Below, one piece after another: positions 38,772 to 55,631 of a DNA stretch of 64,000 bases. The position numbers and the translations under genes are program-made. Every line of letters starts with the position of its first letter. Within the stretch, counting starts at the first letter, position 1. The notes beneath the pieces were generated by a model, which was given only the letters and a program-made list of their open reading frames with translations, had not been told where the DNA came from and did not search any database. This DNA is from Coffea arabica (taxonomy: Eukaryota; Streptophyta; Magnoliopsida; Gentianales; Rubiaceae), in contig NC_092329.1 in assembly GCF_036785885.1 (NCBI RefSeq), positions 1,798,001-1,862,000 of the forward strand, given 5' to 3'.

Positions 38772-41700
38772 TGATTCGGATATTCCTGCTTCCCACCTTC
38801 CATTGCCGCTGACGTCGTAAGTTTTTCCTTTTTTCCCTACCGATTTCACCTGAATTTCTTCTTTAAGAATGAGGACTTGATTCTTTGATCGCAGAGGAAA
38901 ATATTCTTCGATTCTTTGGTGTGTGCATATTCTTTAATCACAGTTTTGGCATTCCAGTAGTCTTGTGGATTCCTCCTGATTAAGTGCTTCGTTATTTTGA
39001 AGAAGAAAAAAAATAAATAAACCAATACATTTTGATGAAACTGAAATGCCCAAACTTACCATCATTCCTTGTTTGTAACAGGACATTTATGCCGATACCC
39101 TCTGAAAACCTTGATAATAAAACTCGTGATCTGATTCTAAAAACACACACAAAAAACCTTAGATATAGTAATTCACTAGTGGAATATACTTTGATATATA
39201 TATAATTTTTTATTTTTTTTGGGAAATAGAACTCATTACTGGTTCTTGTCGAGCGAAAAAGAAAGCTTGTTCTCGTGTTCAACGTTAAATCTCACAGAGT
39301 TTTAAGATATATTTTTCCTTTTAGTTGTTCGTGTTATGTTCAAGAACCTATGCACTCTTTCTGTACCGTGCAACCTGCTGAATATTATTCTATTAAGTGC
39401 TATTATCTTCTTGGTCTCAAATTCAGTAAACATGATACAGCAGTGGTGGCCGCCCCGGATGGCACCATATACTTAGTGGAGATCAACTCAGGAAAAGTGC
39501 TATGGTCGTTTGCATCAGGCTCCGCGATTTTTTCATCTTATCAGGCTGTCCACCATAATGAAGGTCAACGGAACAATGCCACCACATGGGCCGATGATTT
39601 TTTCATAGACATTGGAGAAGATTGGCAGCTGTATGTCAATGGAAATGGCTTGAAGAATGTGGTAAGCGAGCCTTCCGTGTAATTTTCACAAATAGGTGTT
39701 CTTATCACATGATTAGCTCTTCTTAATGGTGCAGTCTTTCTTTACATTATTGGATTTGATTCCTTCTGCTAATTTTTGTATAAATCAAAAGTCTATTGTT
39801 CGAGTGTTCATAAAAACTCAGGATTGCATGTGTTCTGGTTCTGTATTATTCATTCAATTATGAGGATTTAGTTGCCGAGGGGCTAGACTTCTGGTGTGCT
39901 AATTTAGATACTATTGTCGCCTTTTGAACAAATCTTGTCTCTTTTCCTAACGTTCGTACATTGGTTGTTATTCTCAGAAACTCCCAGTGAGTGTCGAAGA
40001 ATTCCTAAATGGCACTCCTTTCATATCAGCTAGCGGTGGAATTATGTTAGGCTCGAAGAAATCAACAATTTTCATTGTTGATGCCAAAACTGGAAAAGTA
40101 ATTCATACCCTGTGTTCAGACACTGTTAGAGCAGTTGAGCATGAGCACAGTGATGAAAGTACCCTTGTCGCAGGGACAGATTTTGGAGGATGGGTTCCTC
40201 ATAGTGCCACGAATTTGGATGGAATTGAAGAGCCACTTTATGTTACTAGGAAGGATTATGTTCTAAAGTTTACTAATATGAAGACAGGAAAGATTTTATG
40301 GTATCTAATGTTTGCTGAGATTGAAGCTTCCTATCAATGCAATGCAATTGAAAGTTTTCTGGGTAGTGTCTTTTATACAGAAGATCAAGTTAGCCTTAGA
40401 AAGAATCTTGATGCCAAGTTGCAGCTTCATTGTCCTCCAAAGCCTGTTGTCTACCGCATACGTGATCACAGTTCGTTCAAGTCTCTTTTCAAGACTAATA
40501 GTTTGCCAGATGCTTTTGCTGGGGACAAAGTGCTCTTGCTACCTGCACCTGACCTTGATCCTATGTTACAGCTGGTCGAAAAGATATTAGGTTTGCATCA
40601 AAGTAATGGAGGTGATATAGGGCTTGCTCTACCCACTCCTGAGAGTGAAGATTTTGGAGTCGTGGCTTTGCCTGAAGGAGATATTGGTCAAATTCATGAG
40701 ATTGGAGGTTTTGCTAATTTAATAGGATCTCATTTCTGGTTTGTTGCCCTTTTTGGTGGTCTTATGCTCCTAATTGTTACTTTCTTTGTTAGTCACTTGG
40801 TAGTTAAAGAACAAGGTAAGTTAAACAAGGGAGTTGAGATGCCCAATATCCAAGCTTTAACAACCAGAAAGAAGAAACTTCGAAAACCAAGAACAAATAG
40901 CAAAACTGCTGAGAGAAAGAAAAAGAATGTTTCTCATGATCAAATGGTCAAAGACATCAATGTGCTCCCAGATTATGAAAGAGCAAAAAAATTCTTACAA
41001 CTTGGGTTGCCTAATAATTCAGATGGTTTCATGGACGGACGCAACATTGGCAGATTGTTTGTCTCAACCACAGAAATTGCAAAGGGAAGCAACGGTACCG
41101 TCGTGCTTGAGGGAATTTATGATGGTCGTCCAGTTGCTGTTAAGCGCCTTGTACAGACCCATCACAACGTGGCATTTAAAGAGATTCAGAATCTCATTGC
41201 CTCTGATCACCATCCAAATATTGTGAGATGGTTTGGTGTGGAGTATGATCAAGATTTTGTCTATCTTGCTCTGGAACGTTGTGCCTGTAGCTTTTATGAC
41301 CTGATATTATTGTCCTGCTCTAGCTCACAAAATCAAGAAACTTACCAGGATGGAGATTTTAACTGTGCTGGCAATGAATTTGTTCGACTAGGGTTGCTAG
41401 GAGATAACCATGCTCTCCAGTTATCGAAGTCGAATGGGTATCCTTCGCATCATTTGTTAAAATTAATGAGGTAAGTTCATAAACCTGTAGTAAACAATGG
41501 ATAGATTTGCATCTTTGGAGCTTCCATATTGGGATTACCCTATCACTTCAGGGTTTCTGAATTTTTCAAAGTTATATGCAAGCCTGTTACGTGGTATTAT
41601 CAAAACATCATGATTGCAGATTTTGGAGTGTTATACCACCATTCGATAGTTAGAATCTTGTTAGCGCCGGCATTTTTGAACATCGCTTCCTGGCTTCACA

Positions 41701-43252
41701 CACCAACCCCCCCCCCCCCTCCCTTTTTTTCTCCTCCCCACCTAAAAGAGAAAAAGAAAAAGACGTGATGAACTTTTCAGATGAAATTTTGGTTTAACAG
41801 TAATATTCATGAATACACTTTAAGGACGAATTCTAACATTTTTGTTCTTCATTCTCTTTTTCAGCATAGTTATAGTTTGGGTAGGATCGTATGCATACAA
41901 CTGCAGCTAGCATTGGTGATTTTTCTCAACCAATGTCTTAGTTAACTTTCTTATAGTTCTTACCGTTATCAACTGATATGATTGCAATGAGTAGTTATTA
42001 AAATCCTTAACATATGCAAAATGTAAGATTCACCTTTTCATTATTCTATTCTATAACGCCAGGGATGTTGTTCGGGGGCTTGCTCATTTGCATGAACTTG
42101 GTATTATTCATCGGGATTTAAAGCCTCAAAATGTTCTTGTAACAAAGGAAAGAGTTTTATGTGCCAAACTTTCAGATATGGGCATCAGCAAGCGCCTTTC
42201 TGGGGATATGTCTTCTTTAACAAAGCATGCAACTGGTTAGGGAAATCCTTTAAGCTCTATCATTAAGTTTTTTGGTTCCTGAAGTTTGTTTGTAAAATTT
42301 GGGTCGGTCTCAAAGTGTCTTGTGGAGTTCTATTTCTTATAAACAATGCATAAACTATTTGTGTAGGTTATGGGAGTTCAGGGTGGCAAGCACCTGAGCA
42401 ACTTCTTCATGAACGTCAGACGCGAGCTGTAGATTTGTTCAGTCTAGGCTGTCTTCTCTTCTTTTGTATTACCGGTGGCAAACACCCATTCGGTGAAATC
42501 CTTGAACGTGATGTGAATATAGTTAATAACCAAAAAGACTTGTTCTTGATAGAAAACCTTCCTGAAGCAACAGATTTGATCGCTTCTCTCTTGCATTGCA
42601 ACCCTGAGTTGAGGTATGCCATCATTTTATTTTTCGATGTCTTTTGTTTGAGACGTATAGTTGCACACAGAGACCAGCATGCATACGGTTGGATATTGAT
42701 AGATTTTTGCTGCATAAAGTATAAGCTCTCTGTATAAGCTTCTCTATTCAAACAAGAGGAAGGCCCATTTCTCAAAGTTTCTCTCTTGTTTTTAGGCCAA
42801 AAGCAACTCAAGTAGCATGTCATCCTTTGTTTTGGGATTCAGAGATGCGACTTTCATTTCTTCGAGATGCCAGCGATAGGGTGGAATTGGAGGATAGGGA
42901 GAAGGAATCTGAACTGCTGAAAGCATTGGAAAGTATTGGAAATGTGGCTTTAGGTGGTAAATGGGATGAAAGGATGGATACTGCTTTTATCAGTGATATT
43001 GGACGTTACAGGCGGTACAAGTTTGATAGTGTTCGGGACTTGTTGCGTGTAATACGAAACAAGTTAAACCACTATAGAGAACTTCCAAAGGATATCCAGG
43101 GAATTCTTGGGCAAGTCCCTGAAGGATTTGATAATTACTTTTCTACACGATTCCCGAAACTTGTAATAGAGGTTTTTAAGGTGTTTCACTTGTATTGTGC
43201 AGAAGAGGAAGAAGCCTTTATCAACAAGTACTTTAAATGCGATTACATGTAA
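38644..43252 (+). CDS. IRE1: IRE1 ER-stress sensor kinase/endoribonuclease
   Basis: Six exons give 925 aa: 38644-38816, 39427-39661, 39978-41470, 42063-42235, 42367-42613, 42796-43252. It senses unfolded protein in the ER lumen; on activation the cytosolic RNase splices bZIP60 mRNA (family knowledge). The hydrophobic signal peptide is residues 1-28. The lumenal beta-propeller-like domain includes [20 protein letters not shown] and a second KTGKILW repeat. The single TM is about 389-412. The kinase has [11 protein letters not shown], Lys525 in [14 protein letters not shown] (650-657), DMG at 672-674 in place of DFG, and [11 protein letters not shown]. The KEN RNase domain (about 795-920) has Tyr848, Arg861, Asn862 and His866 in the spacing of the yeast catalytic residues. 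Exon 3 alone encodes most of the lumenal domain, the TM and the kinase N-lobe. Confidence 0.96.
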
Positions 43253-44068
43253 ATGTAGCCTGTCTTTGTTGTAAACTGCTCAAGAGTCAATTGTATATGA
43301 AATCGTTTTGAAAAGTGGAATACGTTTTGAAAAGTGTTTCCTTGCGTAAAACTTTTTGTAATGTTTTGGTTGTTGAAAAATATGTCTGTGGTGAAAGCAA
43401 AATAAAACCCTTTTTTTTTAAAAAAAAAAAATCACATGTCCAGACATTCTTGTTGCTAAGTTTGGGTTGTAAACGAGTAACGTTCGGTAAAAAAGGGAAC
43501 TCAATTTTGTATGGTTTAAACAACTCAATACGAGTACAAGAAGCTCAACAGTCACTTAATTGCCTTGTTTAGTCTGTAATTTTTTATTAAATTTTTTTTA
43601 TATTTAATATTTTTAAATTATTTTTTTATTTGATATACGTGAAATCACTGCAATTCATTTTTCTGCACTACCTCCTAAAAACAGAAGAGGCATGGCCCTG
43701 TCTAATTTTTTTTTTTTTTTTTTTAAAGTACTAGTCATCATAGATTTACAATTTTTCATACCCATCACGCATCTTAGTCAAAAAAGCCAGTCATTATGCC
43801 ACCACATTGGGCACATTGTGCCCCACTACTAGCATGGCAAAAGCTCCTTTCCAGTTTCCTGTACCCATCAGTGCCAAAACAGGAATCTTTTTCTCGGTTT
43901 GAATTTTCGTAGCTGCTATTAAATCAGAAATCAGAGACTGATGATACGTACAAATTATGTATTTCCTGCAGAAATTGCTTTTATACAAGGGATCACCACT
44001 CCAGTCTCAGAACCGAACCTGAATTGAGTTTACAGCTCAACAGTCTCTTCTCATCAGACGCACCATAA
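43253..44068. other. Intergenic DNA between IRE1 and GH17 gene
   Basis: IRE1 3' flank and glucanase promoter. No coding region. A TATA-like word (TTTTATACAAGG) lies about 90 bp before the glucanase ATG. Confidence 0.5.
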
Positions 44069-45730
44069 ATGGCTCTTTCATACTTGATCAAGAATGGTAT
44101 TGCACTCCCAGCCCTGATCTTTCTCCTCCTACTGAACCCCTTCTCTAGCGTCTCCGGTGTCGGTATTAACTACGGCACTCTAGGAAATAATCTGCCATCG
44201 CCAAAAAGAGTAGCTCAGCTGCTTCAGTCCACCCTCATTGATAAGGTCAAGATTTATGACACCAACCCTGATATTCTTGAAGCCTTCTCCAACACCGGCA
44301 TTGATCTCATTGTTGCAGTGGAAAACTACCTCGTGTCAAACGTAAGTTCCAGTGCTTCTGCCGCCGATGAGTGGTTTTCCACTCGTATCGTGCCTTTCAT
44401 TCCGGCCACATCCGTCATTGCCATTGCCGTGGGAAATGAGTATTTAACCACCGATGATGATAAGTTAGATCACAATGCTTTAGTCAAAGCCATGCAAAAC
44501 TTGCACCAAGTTTTGCTCTCGCGAGGTTTGGACCGCAAAATTAAGGTCACGACACCTCATAGCATGGCGGTTCTTGCATCTTCATTTCCTCCCTCGGCTT
44601 CCACCTTCGCCACCACCCTCCTCCCCACAATGACGGCCATAGTGGGATTCTTAGCTGATACCGGTTCACCATTTATGGTGAATGCATATCCATATTTTGC
44701 ATACAGGGATAATCCCGCTATGGTCAACCTGGAATATGCATTGCTAGGCAATTCCACTGGGGTACGTGACCCCAAGGGGTACAAGTACACCAACATGCTG
44801 GATGCACAGATTGATGCCGTTCGATCTGCCGTCGCCGCATTAGGCTTTGGCAATCGTTCGGTCGAAATTACTGTGTCTGAATCAGGATGGCCATCCAAGG
44901 GTGATGCAGGAGAGACTGCAGCTGCTCCTGATAACGCCAAAACTTACATCACTAGGCTGATCGAACGCGCTCAGTCAAATAAAGGAACTCCAATGAAGCC
45001 CAGGGATAGTATAGAGATCTTTGTTTTCGCTTTGTTCAACGAGAACAAGAAACAAGGGGGCGTCAGTGAGAGAAACTTTGGGATATTCAATTCGGATGGA
45101 TCAAAAGTTTATGATGTAGACTTGAGCTGTAAATTTTGCAGCAGTAATGGTAACAAAATGGGGTTTGGGGAGAGAGTTTCAGGCATGGCAAGAGGACCAT
45201 CGGTTTGGTGTGTGGCCAAACCACATGCGGATGAGAAGGTGGTTCAGGCCGTCTTAGATTTTTGCTGTGGCCCAGGAGGGGTGGACTGCAGAGAGATCTA
45301 TGAGAAGGGAGATTGTTTCGAGCCTGATAAGGTCCATGCCCATGCATCCTATGCTATGAATGCATACTACCAGATGCACGGAAGAAACTATTGGAATTGC
45401 GATTTCAAGGGTACTGGACTTGTGACCTTCAGCGATCCAAGTAAGTTCTTTCATGAGATAAGATTTACTAAGTTGATCACCTACTATAATAAGCAATTCT
45501 ACCATCAATCAAGGCCTACTACATCCGTTGTTCTGCTTGCTCTTTTAACTTGATGATAATAAGCTTGTTTTAATATCTAGGTATATATATGTAGATTTAA
45601 GAAGATCCTCATATCTTCCCTGGTTTTGTTGCATTGAATTTCATGTAACCTTCGAAGTTAATTAACTTAGCTTGTTTGCCATCTGTTGCGGTGATCAGGC
45701 TATGGCAAGTGCAGCTATTCCCAACAGTGA
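44069..45730 (+). CDS. GH17 beta-1,3-glucanase with X8 (CBM43) domain
   Basis: Two exons, 44069-45440 and 45699-45730, give 467 aa. It should hydrolyse callose-type beta-1,3-glucan in the cell wall or at plasmodesmata. The secretion signal is residues 1-30; the mature start VGINYGTLGNNLPSP is the usual GH17 N-terminus. Acid/base Glu124 lies in AVGNEYL and nucleophile Glu271 in VSESGWPSKGD. The X8 domain (about 379-467) starts WCVAKPHADEKVVQ and carries the family cysteines, ending in SYGKCSYSQQ or close to it. The small last exon is needed to supply the final Cys; reading through the intron instead gives a different tail. No clear GPI signal follows in the spliced form. I recall a related Arabidopsis gene near IRE1B (At5g24318). 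Confidence 0.93.
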
Positions 45731-46589
45731 AAGAGCTACTTTCGAGAAGAAAAGGATGATGGTTTACAGCTCTCCTCGTCTGGTCTCCTAGTGATAATTT
45801 ACACTCTTGAGTAGATGCGTGGTCCGCGGTTACAAAATCCATTTGTATTTTTCGCAAACATATTATTATCAAATGGGTTATGTGAAAAGTTGTGGAAATT
45901 TTTGGTTGATTACTTGGCTTTCTTTAAAGGATCGAGACAAAGACGATCATCTGCACGGGGCTGCGCGTTGCTCCAGACAAAAGTTGCGCGTCTCCATAAT
46001 CATAGGCTTTTTTCGTGGAAAAATTTCCACAGCCAGCCCCAGCAGCATTGACTATTTTCGCCGAGCAAATGCAAGCAGCCCAGTGCCTTATAATCCGCGC
46101 AATTAAAATTGAAAAAGGCAACGGTGTATTAAATTTCTGTATATGCAAATGCACTTGGATAGAGTGAGCGAGTTCGTTCTTTCTTAACATCTACCTGTCA
46201 AAAACTCAGCTCAAAAAGAACTGATGAACAAATACTCTCGCATGTTTAATCTACTTCAAGTTACAAATCTCGTGGCATCAAAGGTTCAGGCTAGAAAGAA
46301 CATAAGATACAGCAGTGCTACTTAAAATTTTATATATTAGCGATGTTTCCATTCTTTAAACATGTAAAAATGCATTCAGGAACCGTCAGTCAGCTAAGAA
46401 TGCTGATTTTGTACACTTATCAAAAGTAACATTACTGCTGACTTGCAACTGGAAAGTAGTAGTATTGTATTAGTAGTAATAACCAATAATCTATCCAAAG
46501 TTTACGTGAGCGCGGGATTGTGCATGCGTAGACTGTAGACAAGAATCAAATACGCTTCTAACCAAACAGATAATTTTGGTTGCTTGAGA
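45731..46589. other. Convergent intergenic DNA
   Basis: The 3' flanks of the glucanase (plus) and the GLR gene (minus) meet here. No coding region, RNA gene or clear repeat is seen. Confidence 0.55.
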
Positions 46590-50772
<4,183 letters not shown>

Positions 50773-52573
50773 TTTGGATGAACGATGCACGGCTAAGTTG
50801 GCAGGCCCAGAAAAGATTCTTTGCAAAATTGATTCATAGGCGGCTGCAAGATTATTGCCTGAAACAATATATAAGCAATTTAACACAGCGACGGTATGTG
50901 TGTCAAAAATTATAGGAACCTATACAGATATACAAGTGGTGTACAACAGAGAAGAAGGACCTCAAGGAAAGCACACAACTAAGAGAAAAGAAGAAACTCC
51001 GGTGACCTGCATGAGCCAGGAAGCAACAGAAAAGCAAAGGGAAAAGGGAAAAATTAGTTGCATAGATAAGAGAAACTAGAATCAGGTGCCATGCTTTAAG
51101 TCATGACCTTTGAATCAAGAAATGAGAGTCTGTCAAAGTATCAGGAATAAGTACGCTTTTCCACTTGTAATGTGCACTGTTGGTATGGAGGAATCGCATG
51201 ATCTGCTGGGATGACCAGCCAGAATTTACATATGCGCAAGTAATTAAGGAATGAGAAAAGGCCATAGTGGGCTCTAAGCAGGTGGAGTAAAAAACTAGAA
51301 GAATAATACCTGCTGCTACAATTACACTGCACGCTACCAGTTGCAGTCGTATCTGAATGAAGGGAAGGGAAGACGATAAGGCACTCTCTAAGGCTAAGGG
51401 GAACCCAATACATACTGCACTATTTCCACGCTGTTGCACTGCACAATGTGGGTCAGGTCACGCGGGTATCTTAGGGACTGACTTTGGTCTTTGGGAGGAG
51501 GCAGCTTCAAAACCCACTCCCCTTTGACAGTAGGTAATAGGTATTATTACGTTTTTTGGAAAAAAAAAATTTTCATTTAAAATATTAGTGAGAGCTCTCA
51601 TAATCCCCTAATTAGTCGAATTATTATTAGTAATCAAATGTAAAATGAAAGAAATTATTGATCAAACTAAAAAATGAGGAGAGCTGCTTCAAAGTCATTA
51701 TTATTTGTTATTGGTGTGTCTTTATATTTTTATTAAAGAAAATTACGAGAAAGGGAAGCAAAAGGTGGATGGTTTTGGTTCTTCTGGTTCTTTTTTTTTT
51801 TTTTTTGTCTGTAACAATAATGATGAAGATATTTGTGAAAGGCATGCAAGGAACTGTGGGTTTTGATAAGAAGAAATTGAAGCTGAGTTGGAGGGAATCA
51901 AACTGTGGGAATTTCTGATGGAACATTTTTTTGTAATGGCGCCGCCCGCAGTGGCAGTAGCCAGTAGGTGGTTTGCATAATTAGTTGGTGGAACACTACA
52001 CTATTTATTTTGTTGAATGAATCTGACTTGAGAGGTACACGGAACTATGGGCAAAGCTCACGTCACGTGCTGCAATGCAACCACTCTTTTCTATTTCTCC
52101 TCTTCTTTTTTTTTTTTTTTTGGGTTGGGATTCGACAAGGGAAAAGAATAAAGGGAGTTATTTCTGCCGACCATTGTACAGAGTCAATTAATTATTTTAT
52201 TCAGTCTGGATTCGAGACTTTCCATTCACTCACATGACGTTTATGTTTTTCTGGTACATTCAAAGGATTGAACCAAACTTAGAGTATTCTATTTGGGACC
52301 ATATGGCGTGGAAAATTGAAGTGTGGAAAAGTGAAAAAGAAAAATTAAAAATTATTTTTAGTTACATTTGGTTACCAGTAAAGATTGTGAGGAATAATGA
52401 GAAGTTAGTGGTAATTGTTGAGTTTTTCTTAATCATACAAATTCTACTGGACACAAGATGCAAGAAAAGTTTCAGCTCTCTTACTAATAAAACGAGCATA
52501 CGTTACAGAATTCGCTTTTTTTTTTTTTACAATAATAACATTTGTATAACATACTCTAATCTAGTATGTATAA

Positions 52574-52670
52574 GGGGAGGGGAAGCCGATGGGATTTTCC
52601 CGTCGGAGGAAACCACAATTAAGTGGCAAGGCGAGAGGTCAAGACTTAAATATCTTGGTGGTACTTGGGC
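52574..52670 (+). repeat. Dispersed repeat, intergenic copy
   Basis: Shares GGGATTTTCC, GTCGGAGGA, ATTAAGTGGCAAGG and CTTGGTGGTAC with the minus strand of 7449-7530 in an MLO intron. Unclassified. Confidence 0.55.
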
Positions 52671-52904
52671 TGTTGGCGTACAGAATCTGCCGTTTACAGC
52701 CCCCAAACTACGCCGTTTACAGCCCCCCCCTAGTCTGCTGCTATAAGACTCAGAGAAGAAACGACTGCTAAAGAGTAATCTGCAAACTTCCTCTGTATCA
52801 TCATGTGTCCAGTTTCTTTCTGAAAACAAACTCAATAAGTACCATTTGATCCCCCGGGTAAAAAAAAAAGAACACCATAAATACTGATTTGCTTGCATGA
52901 TCAA

Positions 52905-53000
52905 CACATTTTTCAATTATCTTTTTATCTCACATATATCATATCAAAAAAGTGCTACAGTAATTTTTTTACAAATTTATCTCAAATAATTTACTATCCA
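52905..53000. repeat. Fragment related to the MITE-like element at 511-652
   Basis: TATCTCACATATATCATATC, GTGCTACAGTAATTTTT and ATCCAAACAC follow in the same order as in the element at 511-652. Only one arm is recognisable here. Confidence 0.45.
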
Positions 53001-54792
53001 AACACACTCACTAGTAGTTCCTTAAAAGATGCTAGTAGGAAAAAAAAATATATTTTTTGGGTATCTTTTGTAGTAGACGCAGGAACCAAAGTTAAGATTT
53101 TGGATCTGTAATGGGTAGAGTTCTTCTGGTCGCTTTGTGTAACAAGTTGTGTTTTGATTTAAGAAGGAGGGCCCAAGAACATCATGTCGGCCCATTGTAT
53201 AAGTTCTGGCCTGCAATTCTGATAACGGCCCGTCCTGAATGATAGGATGCGAGACAATGGATACAAATGGAAGTAAGGCCCAGCACAACCAGGGATACAA
53301 TTAATTTCGGCGGACAATTTTAGTTTACCACAAATATTTAGTTACCACATTTGTATCTTCAACTTTTATTTTTTTCACCTAGGGTATGCTTTTTTTTTTT
53401 TATCTCAAAAGATTTTAAATCAGACTACTTTTGTTGGTTTTGGAAGAGATAGAAGAAGATGAAAAAAATTTTACACCACCCACCTCCTCCCCCACTCCCT
53501 TCTCTCTCCCCTCCCTTCCCCTAACCCCAAACTCCTCTCCCACTCGTGGGTGATGGCTGCGACTTTAACCACCACTCTAGCCACGACCTTATTGGTCGAC
53601 ACCATAAAGGTTGCAAGTAGAAGCCATGAGTCATGGCTTTTGGGTGCGACCACAAACCAAAAAGGTTGCGATTAGTGGAGAGGAGGGAGGGTCATGGGTG
53701 TGGGGGTGGTGGCAGTAGTGGTGGAGAGTGATAGGTGATGGTATATATATATATATATATACATATTTTGTATAGTTGGAGTTGTTTTTGATATATTGCA
53801 TGGATGTAGTGTTTTTGAAATTATTTTTGTTTATGTATTATTATAACATTGTATATAAAAATTTTGTTTATAAAAAATTAAAGAATCCAAACAAAGCCGA
53901 TATTAGCTTTATTTTGAAAGCATAAATAGTAGTATTTCAGTAAATTATTCTTTACTAGATAACTTCCCTATCCATTTTACTTTAAGATGATACTAATAAT
54001 AGGGCTACTTTATAAGGCTGTGAAGAAAAGTTGCAAACCCCCAAAAAAAAAAAAAAAAGAAGAAAGGAGTATTGCCTATATATAGTACTAATACCACAAA
54101 AAAAAAGGAGGTCATTTTTTCCAAAAAGCAGCAAGTGGACTGACTGGAGCAGCATCTTCCTTGCTAGTTGCTACCGATGGGAATTTGAAAGGGATGAAAA
54201 GGTGCTAAGGAAGGAGCGAAGCAGCCAAGGAAGCATTACCCTTTCATCTTAGCCGAAACCCAACTCTTTCCAATAAGAAACAGCCACCTGTAATGTGTTC
54301 TTCGAGAATCCCATGTACATGTCTCTTAACGGCCGTCAACGACCTACACAAATCGTAGTCCAATTACCGCCACCCCCACCCCACCCCCCCCCCCCCCCAA
54401 AAAAAATCCCAAAACAAAAAAAAGCACCCCCATTCTGGCTTTTTACTCCCACCGTTAATTCGGCCAATAGGACCATACACTACAACGCCAATGGCCGCGA
54501 TCCGCCGCCCAGCCCTGTCATAGTTTCATTCCAAAGGCACCACTCCCCCATCTCTCCCATCAACACCAACACCCCCGCAACGCCACAGCTCTTTGCCCCA
54601 AAAAAAAAAAAAAAAAAAAGAGGGGGGAGTGAAAAACCAGGTCATCCGGTCAACTATATTGGCCACCACTCAGTCTCCACCACGTGTCAGTAAATCATGC
54701 GTCATCGTCTACGCTTAGGTACCTTCCATTTCCGGTTACCCACCGCATTGAAAAACTTTTAGCCATTCTTCTTCTTCTTCTTCTTTATAATT

Positions 54793-54798
54793 TATATA
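54793..54798 (+). promoter_or_regulatory. Candidate TATA box for PP2C
   Basis: TATATA followed directly by a CT-rich stretch, a common plant core-promoter arrangement. The start codon is about 830 bp downstream, so the leader would be long or contain an intron. Weak evidence. Confidence 0.35.
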
Positions 54799-55631
54799 CT
54801 CTCTCTCTCTCAATCGAAATGCCTTTTTTGGGGTCTCTGATTTATGGGTTTTGTTTCCTTTTTTCTCCTTTAGTTTTGATCAATGCCTGAATTTGAGCCC
54901 AAAAATTAAAATTAAAAAAACGGCGAACAAAAACTTTCCCAATTTTTTTTTTTATCATCTTTCGGAATTACTGTTCCCTGTATTCCTTTTGGAATCTTGA
55001 TTTATTTATCCTGTCCAGATTTGGAGGGGTCAAGACGGTGAATTGTTTGATTTTATTGCAATTTTTTTGGTGGGAATTTAGTTAACTGTTGGTTTCTTAG
55101 GTGGCTTTCTGCGGTTGCTAAAAATATCATTCGGTTGCATTCATTTTTCATCATTTTTCTGCTGAGAAAAAAAGAAGTTGCTTTCGATTTCAGTCCTGGG
55201 GAAGGGGAGGAGAAGGTTATGAGATCTTATTTTGATCTTATGTTTGGATCAGTTTGGGCATTTATTGCTAATTTCCTATTTGGGAGTCAGCCAAAAGGAT
55301 TAGAGTAAGGTTCTTGATTGAGTTTGCTGGGATATGGTTGAGGAGTTGACGAATGCTGGGTTGCTGCCGAATTGATGTAGGTGTTTCATTTTGATTATAT
55401 CTTCCGCATTTTTTCAGACAATCAACCTCAGTCTTCCGAAGATTAAGGCTTTTTGTATGGCGCAGCCGCTATAACTGATCGAAGTTGGTGTTATTTTCAT
55501 AAATAACAAAAGATTTGGTTGATTTGCTTCTCCGCCATTCTGAATCTAAGGAGTTGTAGTTTAGAGTGCTGATTTTCTGTGGAGAAGGATATTCCGAGAT
55601 ATCGGTATCTTCTGAGGAAGGAACTTAGTTG

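Larger units (their letters stand above)
50773..55631. other. 4.9-kb divergent region between GLR3 and PP2C
   Basis: It contains the upstream regions of the GLR3 gene (minus) and the PP2C gene (plus), with no supported coding region between them. Noted inside: a dispersed repeat copy at 52574-52670, a MITE-related fragment at about 52905-53000, an AT run near 53743-53760, and poly-C/poly-A tracts near 54380-54620. Open frames of up to 170 codons (for example 52234-52746) are low-complexity or repeat-derived. Confidence 0.55.

Noticed and set aside
44557-44940. 127-codon open frame antisense to the glucanase
   Set aside because: Shadow of the GH17 exon; the sense strand carries the conserved catalytic motifs.
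52234-52746. 170-codon open frame in the GLR3-PP2C spacer
   Set aside because: Contains low-complexity runs and the dispersed repeat at 52574-52670; no family similarity and no splice context.
54295-54693. 132-codon proline/lysine-rich open frame
   Set aside because: Made by poly-C and poly-A tracts upstream of PP2C; composition artefact.
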